Shown in pieces: positions 1-8,237 of a stretch of DNA of 64,000 bases. Positions within the stretch are counted from its first letter, which is position 1. The number at the start of each line of letters is the position of its first letter. The translations under genes and the position numbers were made by a program. Source of the stretch: an uncultured Acidimicrobiales bacterium (GTDB lineage Bacteria > Actinomycetota > Acidimicrobiia > Acidimicrobiales > Aldehydirespiratoraceae); NCBI GenBank assembly GCA_905480195.1, contig CAJQPN010000019.1, forward strand, positions 1 through 64,000. The letters are read 5' to 3'. The notes beneath the pieces were generated by a model. That model did not search any database. It saw only the letters and a program-made list of their open reading frames with translations, and was not told the DNA's origin.

Positions 1-617
1 ACGTCAACGATCCGGCTCGCTCGGACGGTAAGGCGGCTGGTGAGCCGATCGATATTGAGCTTTCGTGCCCGCCGGACCCGACGCTGATCGCAGCGCAGCA
101 GGTGGTCGAGCAGGTGTACACCGAGAGTGGTTTGGTCAACGCCACCTTGACGAACTACGACCAGCAGACCCACATCGGGTACGCCCTTGGCGGCGACAAC
201 GGTTTCGTCGGCAGTCACGGCCAGCACTGCTGGCGCTTCTCGAGCGAGGACGATCCGTCGCTGATTCTTGACTCGCAGTTTGCTCCACCGACCGCTGAGA
301 TTGCGGCAGCGAACGGGCTTGACGGCATCGTCTCCCCGCTGAACTTTGCCAACTACTTCACGCTGGAGATGTTCGGCAACCTGCAGGCAGCAACCCAAAC
401 CAACGTCTTCGAAGAGCGGTTCGCCCTCTACGAGGCCGTCATGATGGAAATTGCCGAACAGGTCCCGGTCTACTACTCGGGTCACACCGCCACCGCACTG
501 ATCGCCAACGCGTCGATCCAGGGCCTCAACAGTTGGGAGCTCCCCGACGGGACGCTCGGCACTGGCCACCCGAATGCCGAGGGCCGTTGGGCCCAGGCCT
601 TCATCTCCGTCGGCTGA
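1..617 (+). CDS. ABC transporter substrate-binding protein, family 5, C-terminal part (partial)
   Basis: The reading frame is already open at the left edge (codons in the frame of base 3) and stops at 615-617, so only about 205 C-terminal residues are present. The sequence has the look of the C-terminal lobe of extracellular peptide/nickel-type solute-binding proteins (SBP_bac_5): an ANYFTLEMFGNL stretch, then FEERFALYEAVMMEIAEQV followed by a hydrophobic segment with a tyrosine pair, and a closing GLNSW near the end. It would capture the ligand outside the membrane and pass it to the two permeases that follow after a 31-nt gap with a good ribosome site (GGGAGGAG). The ligand cannot be read from this fragment. 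Confidence 0.85.
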   Translation, partial: VNDPARSDGKAAGEPIDIELSCPPDPTLIAAQQVVEQVYTESGLVNATLTNYDQQTHIGYALGGDNGFVGSHGQHCWRFSSEDDPSLILDSQFAPPTAEIAAANGLDGIVSPLNFANYFTLEMFGNLQAATQTNVFEERFALYEAVMMEIAEQVPVYYSGHTATALIANASIQGLNSWELPDGTLGTGHPNAEGRWAQAFISVG

Positions 618-648
618 AACCGGTGAATCCTGGGAGGAGTGACGCCTG

Positions 649-1605
649 ATGGGACGAGTACTGATCGCCCGCTTCGGCAGGCTTTTGGCGACCTTGTTCG
701 CCGTGACGTTCTTGTCTTTCATGCTGACGTCGCTCCTCCCGGGCGACCCGGCGGTTGCCGTCCTCGGACAGGAGGGCATCCAGAACGAAGAGTTGTTGGA
801 ACAGGTCCGTGAGGACCTGGGCCTCAACCGTCCGATTCCGATCCGTTACCTCGAGTGGCTAGGCAACGCCCTGACGCTCGATCTTGGCGAGTCCTACATC
901 AACAAGGGACAGGACGTCTGGGGCGATGTGATCGTCACCAGATTCCCCGTCACCGCCCAGCTCGCGATCATGTCGATCGTTCTTGCGTTGATCCTGGCGC
1001 TCCCAATCGGCATCGTCGGGGCCTACCGGGAGGGAAAGTGGCAGGACTCCGCCACCTCCGCAGCGGTGCAGGTCGCTTTGTCGGTGCCGAATTTCATTAC
1101 CGGTATCTTCCTGATCTATTTCTTCTCGGTGCAGTTGGGGTGGCTCCCTGCATCGAACTGGAACAGATTCAGTAACGGCGTGGTCGACAACTTCAAAACC
1201 TCGATCCTGCCAGCTACGGCGCTTGCGTCAACCCAGATGGCGATCTTCTCGCGCCTCATTCGCGCCGACATGATCGCCACCCTGAAGGAGAACTACATCT
1301 TGTCGGCCCGGGCCAAAGGATTGAGCGACGGGTACATCCTGGTCAGGCATGCGTTGCGACCCAGCTCAATGAGCATGATGACGATCGTGGGCATCAACTT
1401 TGGAGCACTCCTCGGCGGTACCGTCGTCATCGAGACCCTCTTTGCGATTCCCGGGCTTGGCTTCCGGCTGATCAATGCCATCAATCAACGTGACATCCTC
1501 GTGATCCAAGGCATCACGGTGTTTGTGGCGGTGGTGTATGTCGTGATCAATACCGTTGTCGACCTTCTGTACGCAGTCATTGATCCGCGAATTCGGAGAA
1601 GCTGA
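649..1605 (+). CDS. ABC transporter permease, DppB/OppB type
   Basis: 318 residues, about six membrane helices beginning with an N-terminal helix (residues 10-30) that ends in the SLLPGDPA motif typical of DppB/OppB proteins. The cytoplasmic EAA loop is visible near residues 218-237 (ILSARAKGLSDGYILVRHAL), the site that contacts the ATPase. The ribosome site GGGAGGAG lies a few bases upstream of ATG 649. It follows the binding protein and is separated by 3 nt from the DppC-type permease, so the three form one importer operon. No ATPase gene is present in the visible part, so it must lie elsewhere. Family assignment is firm; the substrate is unknown. Confidence 0.92.
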   Translation: MGRVLIARFGRLLATLFAVTFLSFMLTSLLPGDPAVAVLGQEGIQNEELLEQVREDLGLNRPIPIRYLEWLGNALTLDLGESYINKGQDVWGDVIVTRFPVTAQLAIMSIVLALILALPIGIVGAYREGKWQDSATSAAVQVALSVPNFITGIFLIYFFSVQLGWLPASNWNRFSNGVVDNFKTSILPATALASTQMAIFSRLIRADMIATLKENYILSARAKGLSDGYILVRHALRPSSMSMMTIVGINFGALLGGTVVIETLFAIPGLGFRLINAINQRDILVIQGITVFVAVVYVVINTVVDLLYAVIDPRIRRS

Positions 1606-1608
1606 TTC

Positions 1609-2601
1609 ATGGACAACACATCGGATTCACCTGATTACCCGCGTGAGCGACTCTCGCCAGTCTCGACGTCGGTCGGCTCCGAAGGAGGCTCAGGAAAGCC
1701 GGAGCGTGCATCCGTGCGAGAGGTTTTCTCCGAGATGCCCTGGTTGGTGAAGATCTCCTCGATCTGGCTGATCCTCATTGTCGGTGGCGCGATTTACGCC
1801 AAGCTCGATGTTGCAGTTTTCGACGGTGCACTTCCATTGCAGGACCCAAACCTGCAGACCAACAACTTCAACGGTGCCACAGGGGAATTCGGCGACGGAA
1901 AACCGTTGGAGAGCCCGTCCGCTGATCACTGGCTCGGGACCGATGCAATCGCCCGCGATACGTTTGCACGCCTTGTGCACGGAGGTTGGGTAAGCCTCAT
2001 CGTGGCAGTGGTGGCCGCGTCTTTCGGCGTCATCGTAGGCGGGTTCTTGGGCTCACTAGTCGGATTCGTGCGTGGGCGCACGGAGGCGGTCGTGATGGCC
2101 GGGATCGATGTGATCTTGGCTTTCCCCGCCCTGATCCTGTTGCTTGCGCTCGTCTCGATATTTCAGGTTCGCAGCCTGACCCTGATCAGCCTGGTGATCG
2201 GATTTTTGTCTATTCCGTCGTATACCCGTGTCGCCCGGGCGAGCAGCCTTGCGATCTCGAACCGAGAATTCGTCGCTGCCGCTCGCGCAATCGGGACCAA
2301 GCCGCAAACCATCTTGTTTCGGGAAGTGATTCCGAACGTACTGCCCGTCCTGCTCTCGTATGCGATGGTCGCTGCCGCCTTCGTCGTCGTGGTCGAAGGA
2401 TCGTTGTCGTTTCTTGGCCTCAGCGTTCAGCTGCCCCAGGCAACCTGGGGAAACATGATCAATCAGGCACGACGTGACATCAAGCTCAACTTTGCCCAAG
2501 TCTTTTGGCCAGCGTTGATGCTGAGCGTTACCGTCCTGTCGCTCAACCAGGTAGGTGACTGGTTTCAGCGTCGGGGCGCAATACGGGACGCCGCACTCTG
2601 A
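1609..2601 (+). CDS. ABC transporter permease, DppC/OppC type
   Basis: 330 residues. A long hydrophilic N-terminus (about 45 residues, rich in Ser/Pro/Glu) precedes the first helix; the periplasmic segment contains HWLGTDAIARDTFARLVHG, the DppC hallmark, followed by five helices. The EAA loop is near residues 222-242 (EFVAAARAIGTKPQTILFRE). It starts 3 nt after the DppB-type permease stop and is the second permease of the importer. Its stop TGA (2599-2601) overlaps a possible CTG start of the next gene. Function is ATP-driven uptake of a peptide-like or other small solute; the exact ligand is not visible. Confidence 0.92.
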   Translation: MDNTSDSPDYPRERLSPVSTSVGSEGGSGKPERASVREVFSEMPWLVKISSIWLILIVGGAIYAKLDVAVFDGALPLQDPNLQTNNFNGATGEFGDGKPLESPSADHWLGTDAIARDTFARLVHGGWVSLIVAVVAASFGVIVGGFLGSLVGFVRGRTEAVVMAGIDVILAFPALILLLALVSIFQVRSLTLISLVIGFLSIPSYTRVARASSLAISNREFVAAARAIGTKPQTILFREVIPNVLPVLLSYAMVAAAFVVVVEGSLSFLGLSVQLPQATWGNMINQARRDIKLNFAQVFWPALMLSVTVLSLNQVGDWFQRRGAIRDAAL

Positions 2602-3233
2602 TCCGTTCCCTGCCCCGTTCGGTCGAAACAGTCGTTCGCTCGACACTCGACACTGGCCAGCAAGGACGGGTTCACCTCCTCGCAAAGGTTTCGCTGGGAG
2701 TCACACTCGGGTTGCTCGTCACCGGCCTCGGGACGTTTTTTACCCACGAACCCGACCCCAATTGGTTCAACTTCGTCGAGGGCCAAGGAGTCCAACCATC
2801 CAGCGTTCCATCCGAAGGTTGGGCGGAGTGGCATGGGCTCTTCGCTGACGCGGCCTTCGTCCTGGTCCTGTTCGGTAGCGCATGGTTTGTCTACAAGGTG
2901 TCGTTCCGCCTCGTGCGCTTCAGCGTCCTGGCCTTCGTGCTGATTGTGGCTGGCCACATAAGCGGCTCAGCGATCCGATACAACGTCGTCAAGCTGCAGG
3001 GGCGGACCCTGAAGGAGGCAGGCGAGGGGTATACGCAGCTTTTTGCCGGTGAGCTCGAATTCATCGTGACCGCCCGCTTCCAGATCGGAGCGATCGCCTC
3101 CCAACTCTGGGTTATCGCCCACGTGGCGACCTTGCCGCTCGCGGTCGCTGGCGCGCTCTGGTCACTGCGTCAGATCGGTCGCAGTGATCCTTTCGAGTCC
3201 GTCATCACACCAATCGATCCACCCCCGTCTTGA
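2598..3233 (+). CDS. His-containing four-helix membrane protein, unknown function
   Basis: Not recognised as a named family. The frame is open from 2559 and gives four hydrophobic segments: one spanning about 2673-2745, then three more centred near 2870, 2940 and 3130. Histidines sit in or beside each helix (VHLLAK, EWHGLF, VAGHISG, VIAHVA), an arrangement reminiscent of b-type cytochrome or other four-helix haem proteins (inference only). The first conventional start is TTG 2712, but this cuts helix 1 in half. I therefore prefer CTG 2598, which overlaps the upstream stop as CTGA, like the ATGA/GTGA couplings elsewhere in the window. If CTG is wrong the gene begins at 2712. Confidence 0.6.
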   Translation: MIRSLPRSVETVVRSTLDTGQQGRVHLLAKVSLGVTLGLLVTGLGTFFTHEPDPNWFNFVEGQGVQPSSVPSEGWAEWHGLFADAAFVLVLFGSAWFVYKVSFRLVRFSVLAFVLIVAGHISGSAIRYNVVKLQGRTLKEAGEGYTQLFAGELEFIVTARFQIGAIASQLWVIAHVATLPLAVAGALWSLRQIGRSDPFESVITPIDPPPS

Positions 3234-3276
3234 CGTTCACGCCCGGCCAGTCCAGGTGTCGTACAGTCCGCTCATC

Positions 3277-4731
3277 GTGTCGACGGAACCACAGCTCATC
3301 GCCTATGTCGACCGACTCGCCGGCGACCTCGGAACGCTTGAAGAAGTCCTGCATTCTGAGTTGGAAGGTGTTTTCTCCGGCGTCCACCTGCTGCCGTTTT
3401 ATCCACCGATCGACGGCTCTGACGCCGGGTTCGATCCTGCGGACCACACGGCAGTGGACCCTCGTCTCGGCAACTGGAACGACGTTGCCCGAATCGCTGC
3501 CGGTCACCGGCTCATGGCCGATCTCATCGTCAATCACATTTCGAGTGACTCCAGCCAGTTCCAAGACTGGATTGCACAAGGCGCCGCGTCGAAGTTCGAC
3601 GGCATGTTTCTGACCCGTGACCGAGTTTTCCCGGACGGCGCGTCCCAAGAAGAACTCGATCAGATCTATCGCCCCCGTCCATGGCCACCGTTCACCACCT
3701 ACGAGATAGCCGGTGAGCCCCGAGAGATCTGGACGACATTCACCAGTAAGCAGATTGATCTGGATGTCAACCACCCGAGTGCATGGGCGTATCTGATGAC
3801 AGTGCTCGATCGCTTCCGCGAGGCCGGCATCGACCTCGTTCGCCTCGACGCGATCGGCTACGCCATCAAGAAGCCGGGAACGACCAGCTTCATGATTCCC
3901 GAGTGCTTTGACTTCATCAAACGCATCACCGGCGCCACGCGACAGCGGGGTATGGACGTTCTGGTCGAAATCCATTCCCACCATCGCTTCCAGCTCGACG
4001 TTGCGGGCCAGGTCGACCGGATATACGACTTCGCACTCCCGCCCCTCGTTCTCTACGGCCTGTTGTTTGGTGATGCAGCCCCGCTTGGCCGGTGGCTCGA
4101 AATTGCTCCGCGAAACTCCGTCACCGTGCTTGATACGCACGACGGCATCGGGATGGTCGACGTCGCACCGGAGGGCAACGAGCCAGGTCTCCTGACGGCG
4201 ACCCAAGTCGATCGGCTCGTTGCGTCAATCCACACGGCAAGCGGCGGCACGTCGGTCAAGGCGAGCGGTTCGGCTGCCATGAATCTCGACAGCTACCAGA
4301 TCAACTGCACGTTCTACGACGCCGTCGGGCGAGATGACGACGCCCACTTCCTCGCCCGCTTGATCCAGCTACTCGTGCCAGGCATTCCCCAGGTGTATTA
4401 CGCCGGCTTGTTGGCGGCTCCTAATCAGGTTGCCCTGCTTGCCAACACAGGGGTTGGCCGAGATCTCAACCGGCCCTACTACGACGCGGAGAGCCGGCGG
4501 ATTGCCCTCGGTAAGCCAGTGGTGCGAGCCAGCCTCGCACTCATCCGGTGGCGGGCCCAACACGATGCCGTGTTCCAGGGTGCGTTCACGTGCAAAGCAT
4601 GGGACAGCACCCTGTGGCTCGGTTGGGAGTCGCGGGCGGGAACGTTGAAGGCTGAAATTGATCTTGCCGATCGGTCGTTTTGCGTCGAGCTCGATGGTGA
4701 GCAGATCGTCGAACCCAACGGTTTTCGTTGA
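3277..4731 (+). CDS. Sucrose phosphorylase-family glycoside phosphorylase (GH13_18)
   Basis: 484 residues, the normal length of sucrose phosphorylases. It starts like the family (QLIAYVDRLAGDLG, then LLPFYPPIDGSDAGFDP). Catalytic residues fall where expected: nucleophile Asp191 in RLDAIGY, acid/base Glu231 in LVEIHS, stabilising Asp289 in DTHDGIG; KKPGTTSFMIPE also matches. The enzyme reversibly splits an alpha-glucoside with phosphate to give glucose 1-phosphate in the cytoplasm. Family relatives also act on glucosylglycerate, glucosylglycerol or sucrose 6'-phosphate, and the acceptor cannot be told from sequence by eye. GTG 3277 is chosen because the family homology begins there, a TACAGT -10-like box lies at 3262-3267, and earlier starts would overlap the preceding gene. 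Confidence 0.9.
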   Translation: MSTEPQLIAYVDRLAGDLGTLEEVLHSELEGVFSGVHLLPFYPPIDGSDAGFDPADHTAVDPRLGNWNDVARIAAGHRLMADLIVNHISSDSSQFQDWIAQGAASKFDGMFLTRDRVFPDGASQEELDQIYRPRPWPPFTTYEIAGEPREIWTTFTSKQIDLDVNHPSAWAYLMTVLDRFREAGIDLVRLDAIGYAIKKPGTTSFMIPECFDFIKRITGATRQRGMDVLVEIHSHHRFQLDVAGQVDRIYDFALPPLVLYGLLFGDAAPLGRWLEIAPRNSVTVLDTHDGIGMVDVAPEGNEPGLLTATQVDRLVASIHTASGGTSVKASGSAAMNLDSYQINCTFYDAVGRDDDAHFLARLIQLLVPGIPQVYYAGLLAAPNQVALLANTGVGRDLNRPYYDAESRRIALGKPVVRASLALIRWRAQHDAVFQGAFTCKAWDSTLWLGWESRAGTLKAEIDLADRSFCVELDGEQIVEPNGFR

Positions 4732-4865
4732 GCGATACCCGCGGCCCCGATACCCGGTCGGTTTGATCACGTGTCTCATACGGTTGGGCTCGAACGCCTT
4801 CATGGCAAGCGAGGGCGCGACCACCAGCCGCTCTCGTCACCTTCGGTCTCCAACAGAACGGCAGC

Positions 4866-6107
4866 TCAGGTGAGGGATCGGGCATGGAAGGCAAGGGTGA
4901 GCCATCGCGCAACGATTCCGGCGAGAACCACACAACCACCACCGAAAAGCGCGCCCGTAGGAAGCGCAACGATCAAGACGACACAACCCACGAGACCTGC
5001 AAGTGCTAACGGCTTCGGAAACCGACGCTGCACAGGAGTCAGCGTGAGCGCCGCAACGTTCGTGATGGCGTAGTAGAGCAGCACCGCAACGCCACTGACG
5101 GCAATTGCGTCTCGCACATCGAGCAGCAACACCAAGACCATGACCGACAACGCAACGGACAGCTCGGCCCGAATTGGAAGTGCCCGTTTTGTATCGACGT
5201 GAGCGAGCCAGTCGGGAAGCTCCCGGTTTCGTGCCATCGCAAGCATGGTGCGCGAAACGCCCGGGATCAGGTTGAGCAGGACTCCCAGCGCAGCGATAGA
5301 TGCTCCGACCTGAACGAGCGGGCCCAACGATGAATCAGCCGCCTCGACCACGAGCCGGAGCGGGGCGTCTACACCTCCGACCTCCCTGCTCGGGATCACG
5401 CCGAGAAGCGTGATCGCAACAATGGCGTAGACCAACAAGACGCCCCCCAAAGCTGCCGGAATCGCTCGAGGGATGGTTCGCTCGGGCTCGACCACCTCCT
5501 CTCCAAGAGTGGCGACTCGGGCGTAGCCGGCAAAGGCGAAGAACAGGAAGCCGGCACTCTGCAGGACGCCTGTGAGGCTGGTTTCGCTGAGCTCGATTTC
5601 TCCGGCGCTCGCATTGGCTTTCGTCCAACCCAGGACAACCACGACCGTCAGGGACCCCAGCGACACCGCCAAGAGTCCGCGGGTCACAGCCACCGTGCGC
5701 GACAGTCCTCCGATGTTCACGGCAGTGACCAGCGCAACTGTCGCAAGCGATACGATGCGCGCGCTGTCGGGAGCGACGTAGGCGCCGACCGCTAGTGCCA
5801 TCGCGGCACACGACGCGGTCTTGCCGACGACGAACCCCCAGCCTGCAGCGTGGCCCCAGCCGGCACCAAGTTGACGGCGCCCGTACACGTACGTGCCTCC
5901 CGACTCCGGGTAGATGGCAGCGAGCTGCGCCGACGATGTTGCATTGCAGAAGGCGACGACAGCGGCGATGGCTAGGCCGATGAGGAGCCCATCGCCTGCC
6001 GCCGTGGCGGCTGGTGCCCATGCGGTGAAGACCCCGGCCCCCATCATCGATCCAGCGCCAATGACAACTGCATCACGAAAGGTCAGCGTGCGTTGCAGGT
6101 CGTTCAC
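4866..6107 (-). CDS. APC-family amino acid permease
   Basis: About 413 residues with 11-12 predicted membrane helices. The first helix carries the APC signature around GAGSMMGAGVF, and a conserved YPESGGTYVYGRR segment follows. Such proteins import or exchange amino acids and polyamines by secondary transport. GTG 6107 overlaps the stop of the upstream 97-residue gene as GTGA; an alternative GTG at 6113 adds two residues. This is the last gene of the five-gene minus-strand operon headed by the RimK-like ligase, suggesting that it moves a substrate or product of those enzymes (inference). The specific substrate is unknown. Confidence 0.9.
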   Translation of the reverse strand: MNDLQRTLTFRDAVVIGAGSMMGAGVFTAWAPAATAAGDGLLIGLAIAAVVAFCNATSSAQLAAIYPESGGTYVYGRRQLGAGWGHAAGWGFVVGKTASCAAMALAVGAYVAPDSARIVSLATVALVTAVNIGGLSRTVAVTRGLLAVSLGSLTVVVVLGWTKANASAGEIELSETSLTGVLQSAGFLFFAFAGYARVATLGEEVVEPERTIPRAIPAALGGVLLVYAIVAITLLGVIPSREVGGVDAPLRLVVEAADSSLGPLVQVGASIAALGVLLNLIPGVSRTMLAMARNRELPDWLAHVDTKRALPIRAELSVALSVMVLVLLLDVRDAIAVSGVAVLLYYAITNVAALTLTPVQRRFPKPLALAGLVGCVVLIVALPTGALFGGGCVVLAGIVARWLTLAFHARSLT

Positions 6108-6397
6108 GGGCACCCGTCGTTTCGCTCGCCGAGCGGAACGAACCGGATCGGCTTCGCAGTGACGCCTCCGTGCGGGCCATCGTGGGAGAACACGTATGCG
6201 TTTGCGCGGGCAGGGTCGCCTGCGACCGCGATCGTGATCCTTATCGGCTCGGTGACGATCGGTACGAGCCTCGCCGGATCACCAGACTCAGCAAAGACGG
6301 GGGGTTGGCGGCCCTGTGCGACCAGCCGAGGGGCGGATGATCGAAGCTGACGGCTGATCGGCGCCTGCGGCAAGACGGTGTCGACGTGAGACTCCAC
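6104..6397 (-). CDS. Small hypothetical protein of 97 residues in the RimK/monooxygenase operon
   Basis: GTG 6397 lies 16 nt after the monooxygenase stop and the frame ends in TGA 6104-6106, overlapping the permease GTG as GTGA. The product has no membrane helix or signal peptide; its C-terminal half (RLVPIVTEPIRITIAVAGDP, then NAYVFSHDGPHGG) has the alternating hydrophobic pattern of beta strands. I do not recognise a family. Position, spacing and the coupled stop/start argue that it is translated. It could be a small accessory or substrate protein of the operon; that is inference. An alternative is that the gap is only an untranslated spacer. Confidence 0.6.
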   Translation of the reverse strand: MESHVDTVLPQAPISRQLRSSAPRLVAQGRQPPVFAESGDPARLVPIVTEPIRITIAVAGDPARANAYVFSHDGPHGGVTAKPIRFVPLGERNDGCP

Positions 6398-6413
6398 GGT
6401 GGTGGTTCCCGAA

Positions 6414-8237
6414 TTAGCGGAACTCGAGGCCGTCGAAGTCGCCGGCTTCCCGCCAGGCCTTGATGTACTGAAAGTAGGCCCAAGCACCATCGGGGTAGCC
6501 AACGCCTGCGAGCCCGTCACCGATCTCGTCGACCTTGCCTTCGTTGTTGTAGTACCCCGGTGTGCATTCCGGGTCGGCGCCGAAACGGCGAGGATTTGAG
6601 CGCAAAAGATCCATCCACTGATTCTCAGCAGCTTCGGTAACCTCGATTTCGGTCGCATCGATCTCGCTCGCGTGCCGGATGATCGCGGCGAGCGTGTTCG
6701 CGGCCTCGACCAGGTTGTGGGGAATGTTCGAGATGAGGTTCGCCGCTTGCATCGGACTCACGACGTAGAGATTCGGGAATCCGTGCACGTGCATGCCGTG
6801 TTTTGAGACCATCCCCGGGTCCCATCGTTCGGAGAGCGTGACGCCGTTGCGGCCTGTCGTTTCGTAACCGGAGCGTCGTGCATAGCTCGTCCCGACTTCG
6901 AAGCCAGAGGCGTAGACGATGCAGTCGAGCTCAACGTGCCGGTCGCCCACCCAGACCCCGGTCTCGTCGACCTCGCGTACGCCCTTGCCGTCGGTGTCGA
7001 CGAGGGTGACGTTCGGGTTGTTGTAGGCAAGCAGATACTCGTCATGAAAACAGGGGCGCTTACACAGTTGCCGGTACCAAGGTTTCAGTGCGTCAGCCGT
7101 TACCGGGTCGTTGACGATGTCGTCACAGCGAGCTCGGATTTCTTCCATCTTCTCGTCGTCGGATTCCTGGAATGCTGCCAGCCAGGTCTCGATCGTTCGC
7201 TCGCCGACGTCCATCTCGGTGAACTTCTTGAGGATCCGCTGGGTGATATCGGTCCACCCGTCCTGCACGAGATCTTCTTCGGCCCAGCCACCGGTCTGAA
7301 GGATCGTGAAGTTCTCGAGCCATTTCTGCTGCCAACCCGGCTCCAGCGTGGCGAACCACGCAGGATCGATTGGGTGATTATTCCGGACGTCGATGGATGA
7401 CGGTGTTCGCTGGAATACGAACAACTCGCCAGCGTGTTGTGCCAGATGCGGGATGCATTGCACCGCAGTGGCACCGGTACCGATGATGCCGACGCGTTTG
7501 TTGTTGAGCCCCGTCATCGGTGCGCCGGCCGGGTCCCCGCCGGTGTAGTCGTAGTCCCAGCGGCTCGTATGCCAGGCGTGGCCGTTGAAGCGGTCGAGCC
7601 CCGGGATGCCGGGCAGCTTCGGCCGGTGGAGGGGACCAGTTCCCATACCGACGTGTCGAGCACGGATTTCGTCACCGCGATCGGTCCGGATGATCCAGCG
7701 GCTACACGATCCATCCCATTCGAGGTTGGTCACCATGGTCGAGAGCATCGCGTTGTCGTAGAGGTCGAAATGTTTGGCAATCCGTCGGCAGTGCTCGAGA
7801 ATCTCCGGTGCTTTCGCGTACTTCTCGGTGGGCATATGCCCGGTCTCCTCGAGAAGGGGCATATAGACGAACGCAGCCGTATCGCACATTGCGCCCGGAT
7901 ACCGGTTCCAGTACCACGTTCCCCCGAAGTCGCCTCCCTTTTCGATAATGCAGACGTCATCGATCCCTGCGCGTTTGAGCGCCGCACCGACGACGAGCCC
8001 GGCAAATCCGCCACCGATGAAGGCGAACTCGACGTCTTCGTGGATTGCGGCGCGCGCTGTGTTCGGCACGTATGGGTCGTCGAGGTAATGCGCAAACGCA
8101 CCCGTGGGCTCGATGTACTGGTCGTTGCCATCAGGGCGAAGCCGCTTGTCACGTTCCTCGCGGTATTTCGCTCGCAGAGCGCTCCGATCCATGTGTCCAG
8201 TATCGCAACCGGGGAAAGGGTTGACCGAATCCGTCAC
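6414..8237 (-). CDS. Flavin-containing Baeyer-Villiger-type monooxygenase
   Basis: 607 residues. An N-terminal FAD-binding GGGFAG lies at 75-80, followed by GGTWYWNRYPGAMCDT (105-120) as in cyclohexanone-type monooxygenases. The Baeyer-Villiger fingerprint FxGxxxHTxxW(D) is complete at F217, G219, H223, W227, D228, and an NADPH-binding GTGATA lies at 253-258. The enzyme inserts oxygen into a ketone using NADPH and O2. The N-terminal extension before the FAD fold resembles the longer members of the family. GTG 8237 overlaps the upstream hydrolase stop as GTGA; ATG 8192 is an alternative. It lies between the M14 hydrolase and the small orphan in one operon; the ketone substrate is unknown. Confidence 0.92.
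   Translation of the reverse strand: MTDSVNPFPGCDTGHMDRSALRAKYREERDKRLRPDGNDQYIEPTGAFAHYLDDPYVPNTARAAIHEDVEFAFIGGGFAGLVVGAALKRAGIDDVCIIEKGGDFGGTWYWNRYPGAMCDTAAFVYMPLLEETGHMPTEKYAKAPEILEHCRRIAKHFDLYDNAMLSTMVTNLEWDGSCSRWIIRTDRGDEIRARHVGMGTGPLHRPKLPGIPGLDRFNGHAWHTSRWDYDYTGGDPAGAPMTGLNNKRVGIIGTGATAVQCIPHLAQHAGELFVFQRTPSSIDVRNNHPIDPAWFATLEPGWQQKWLENFTILQTGGWAEEDLVQDGWTDITQRILKKFTEMDVGERTIETWLAAFQESDDEKMEEIRARCDDIVNDPVTADALKPWYRQLCKRPCFHDEYLLAYNNPNVTLVDTDGKGVREVDETGVWVGDRHVELDCIVYASGFEVGTSYARRSGYETTGRNGVTLSERWDPGMVSKHGMHVHGFPNLYVVSPMQAANLISNIPHNLVEAANTLAAIIRHASEIDATEIEVTEAAENQWMDLLRSNPRRFGADPECTPGYYNNEGKVDEIGDGLAGVGYPDGAWAYFQYIKAWREAGDFDGLEFR

Noticed and set aside
3205-4206. Minus-strand frame of 333 codons opposite the phosphorylase
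   Set aside because: Shadow of a gene with a complete catalytic set on the plus strand.
4732-4865. Possible tRNA or small RNA gene in the 134-bp gap between phosphorylase and permease
   Set aside because: No cloverleaf arms, no TΨC-like GGTTCGAATCC and no terminator; nothing identifiable.
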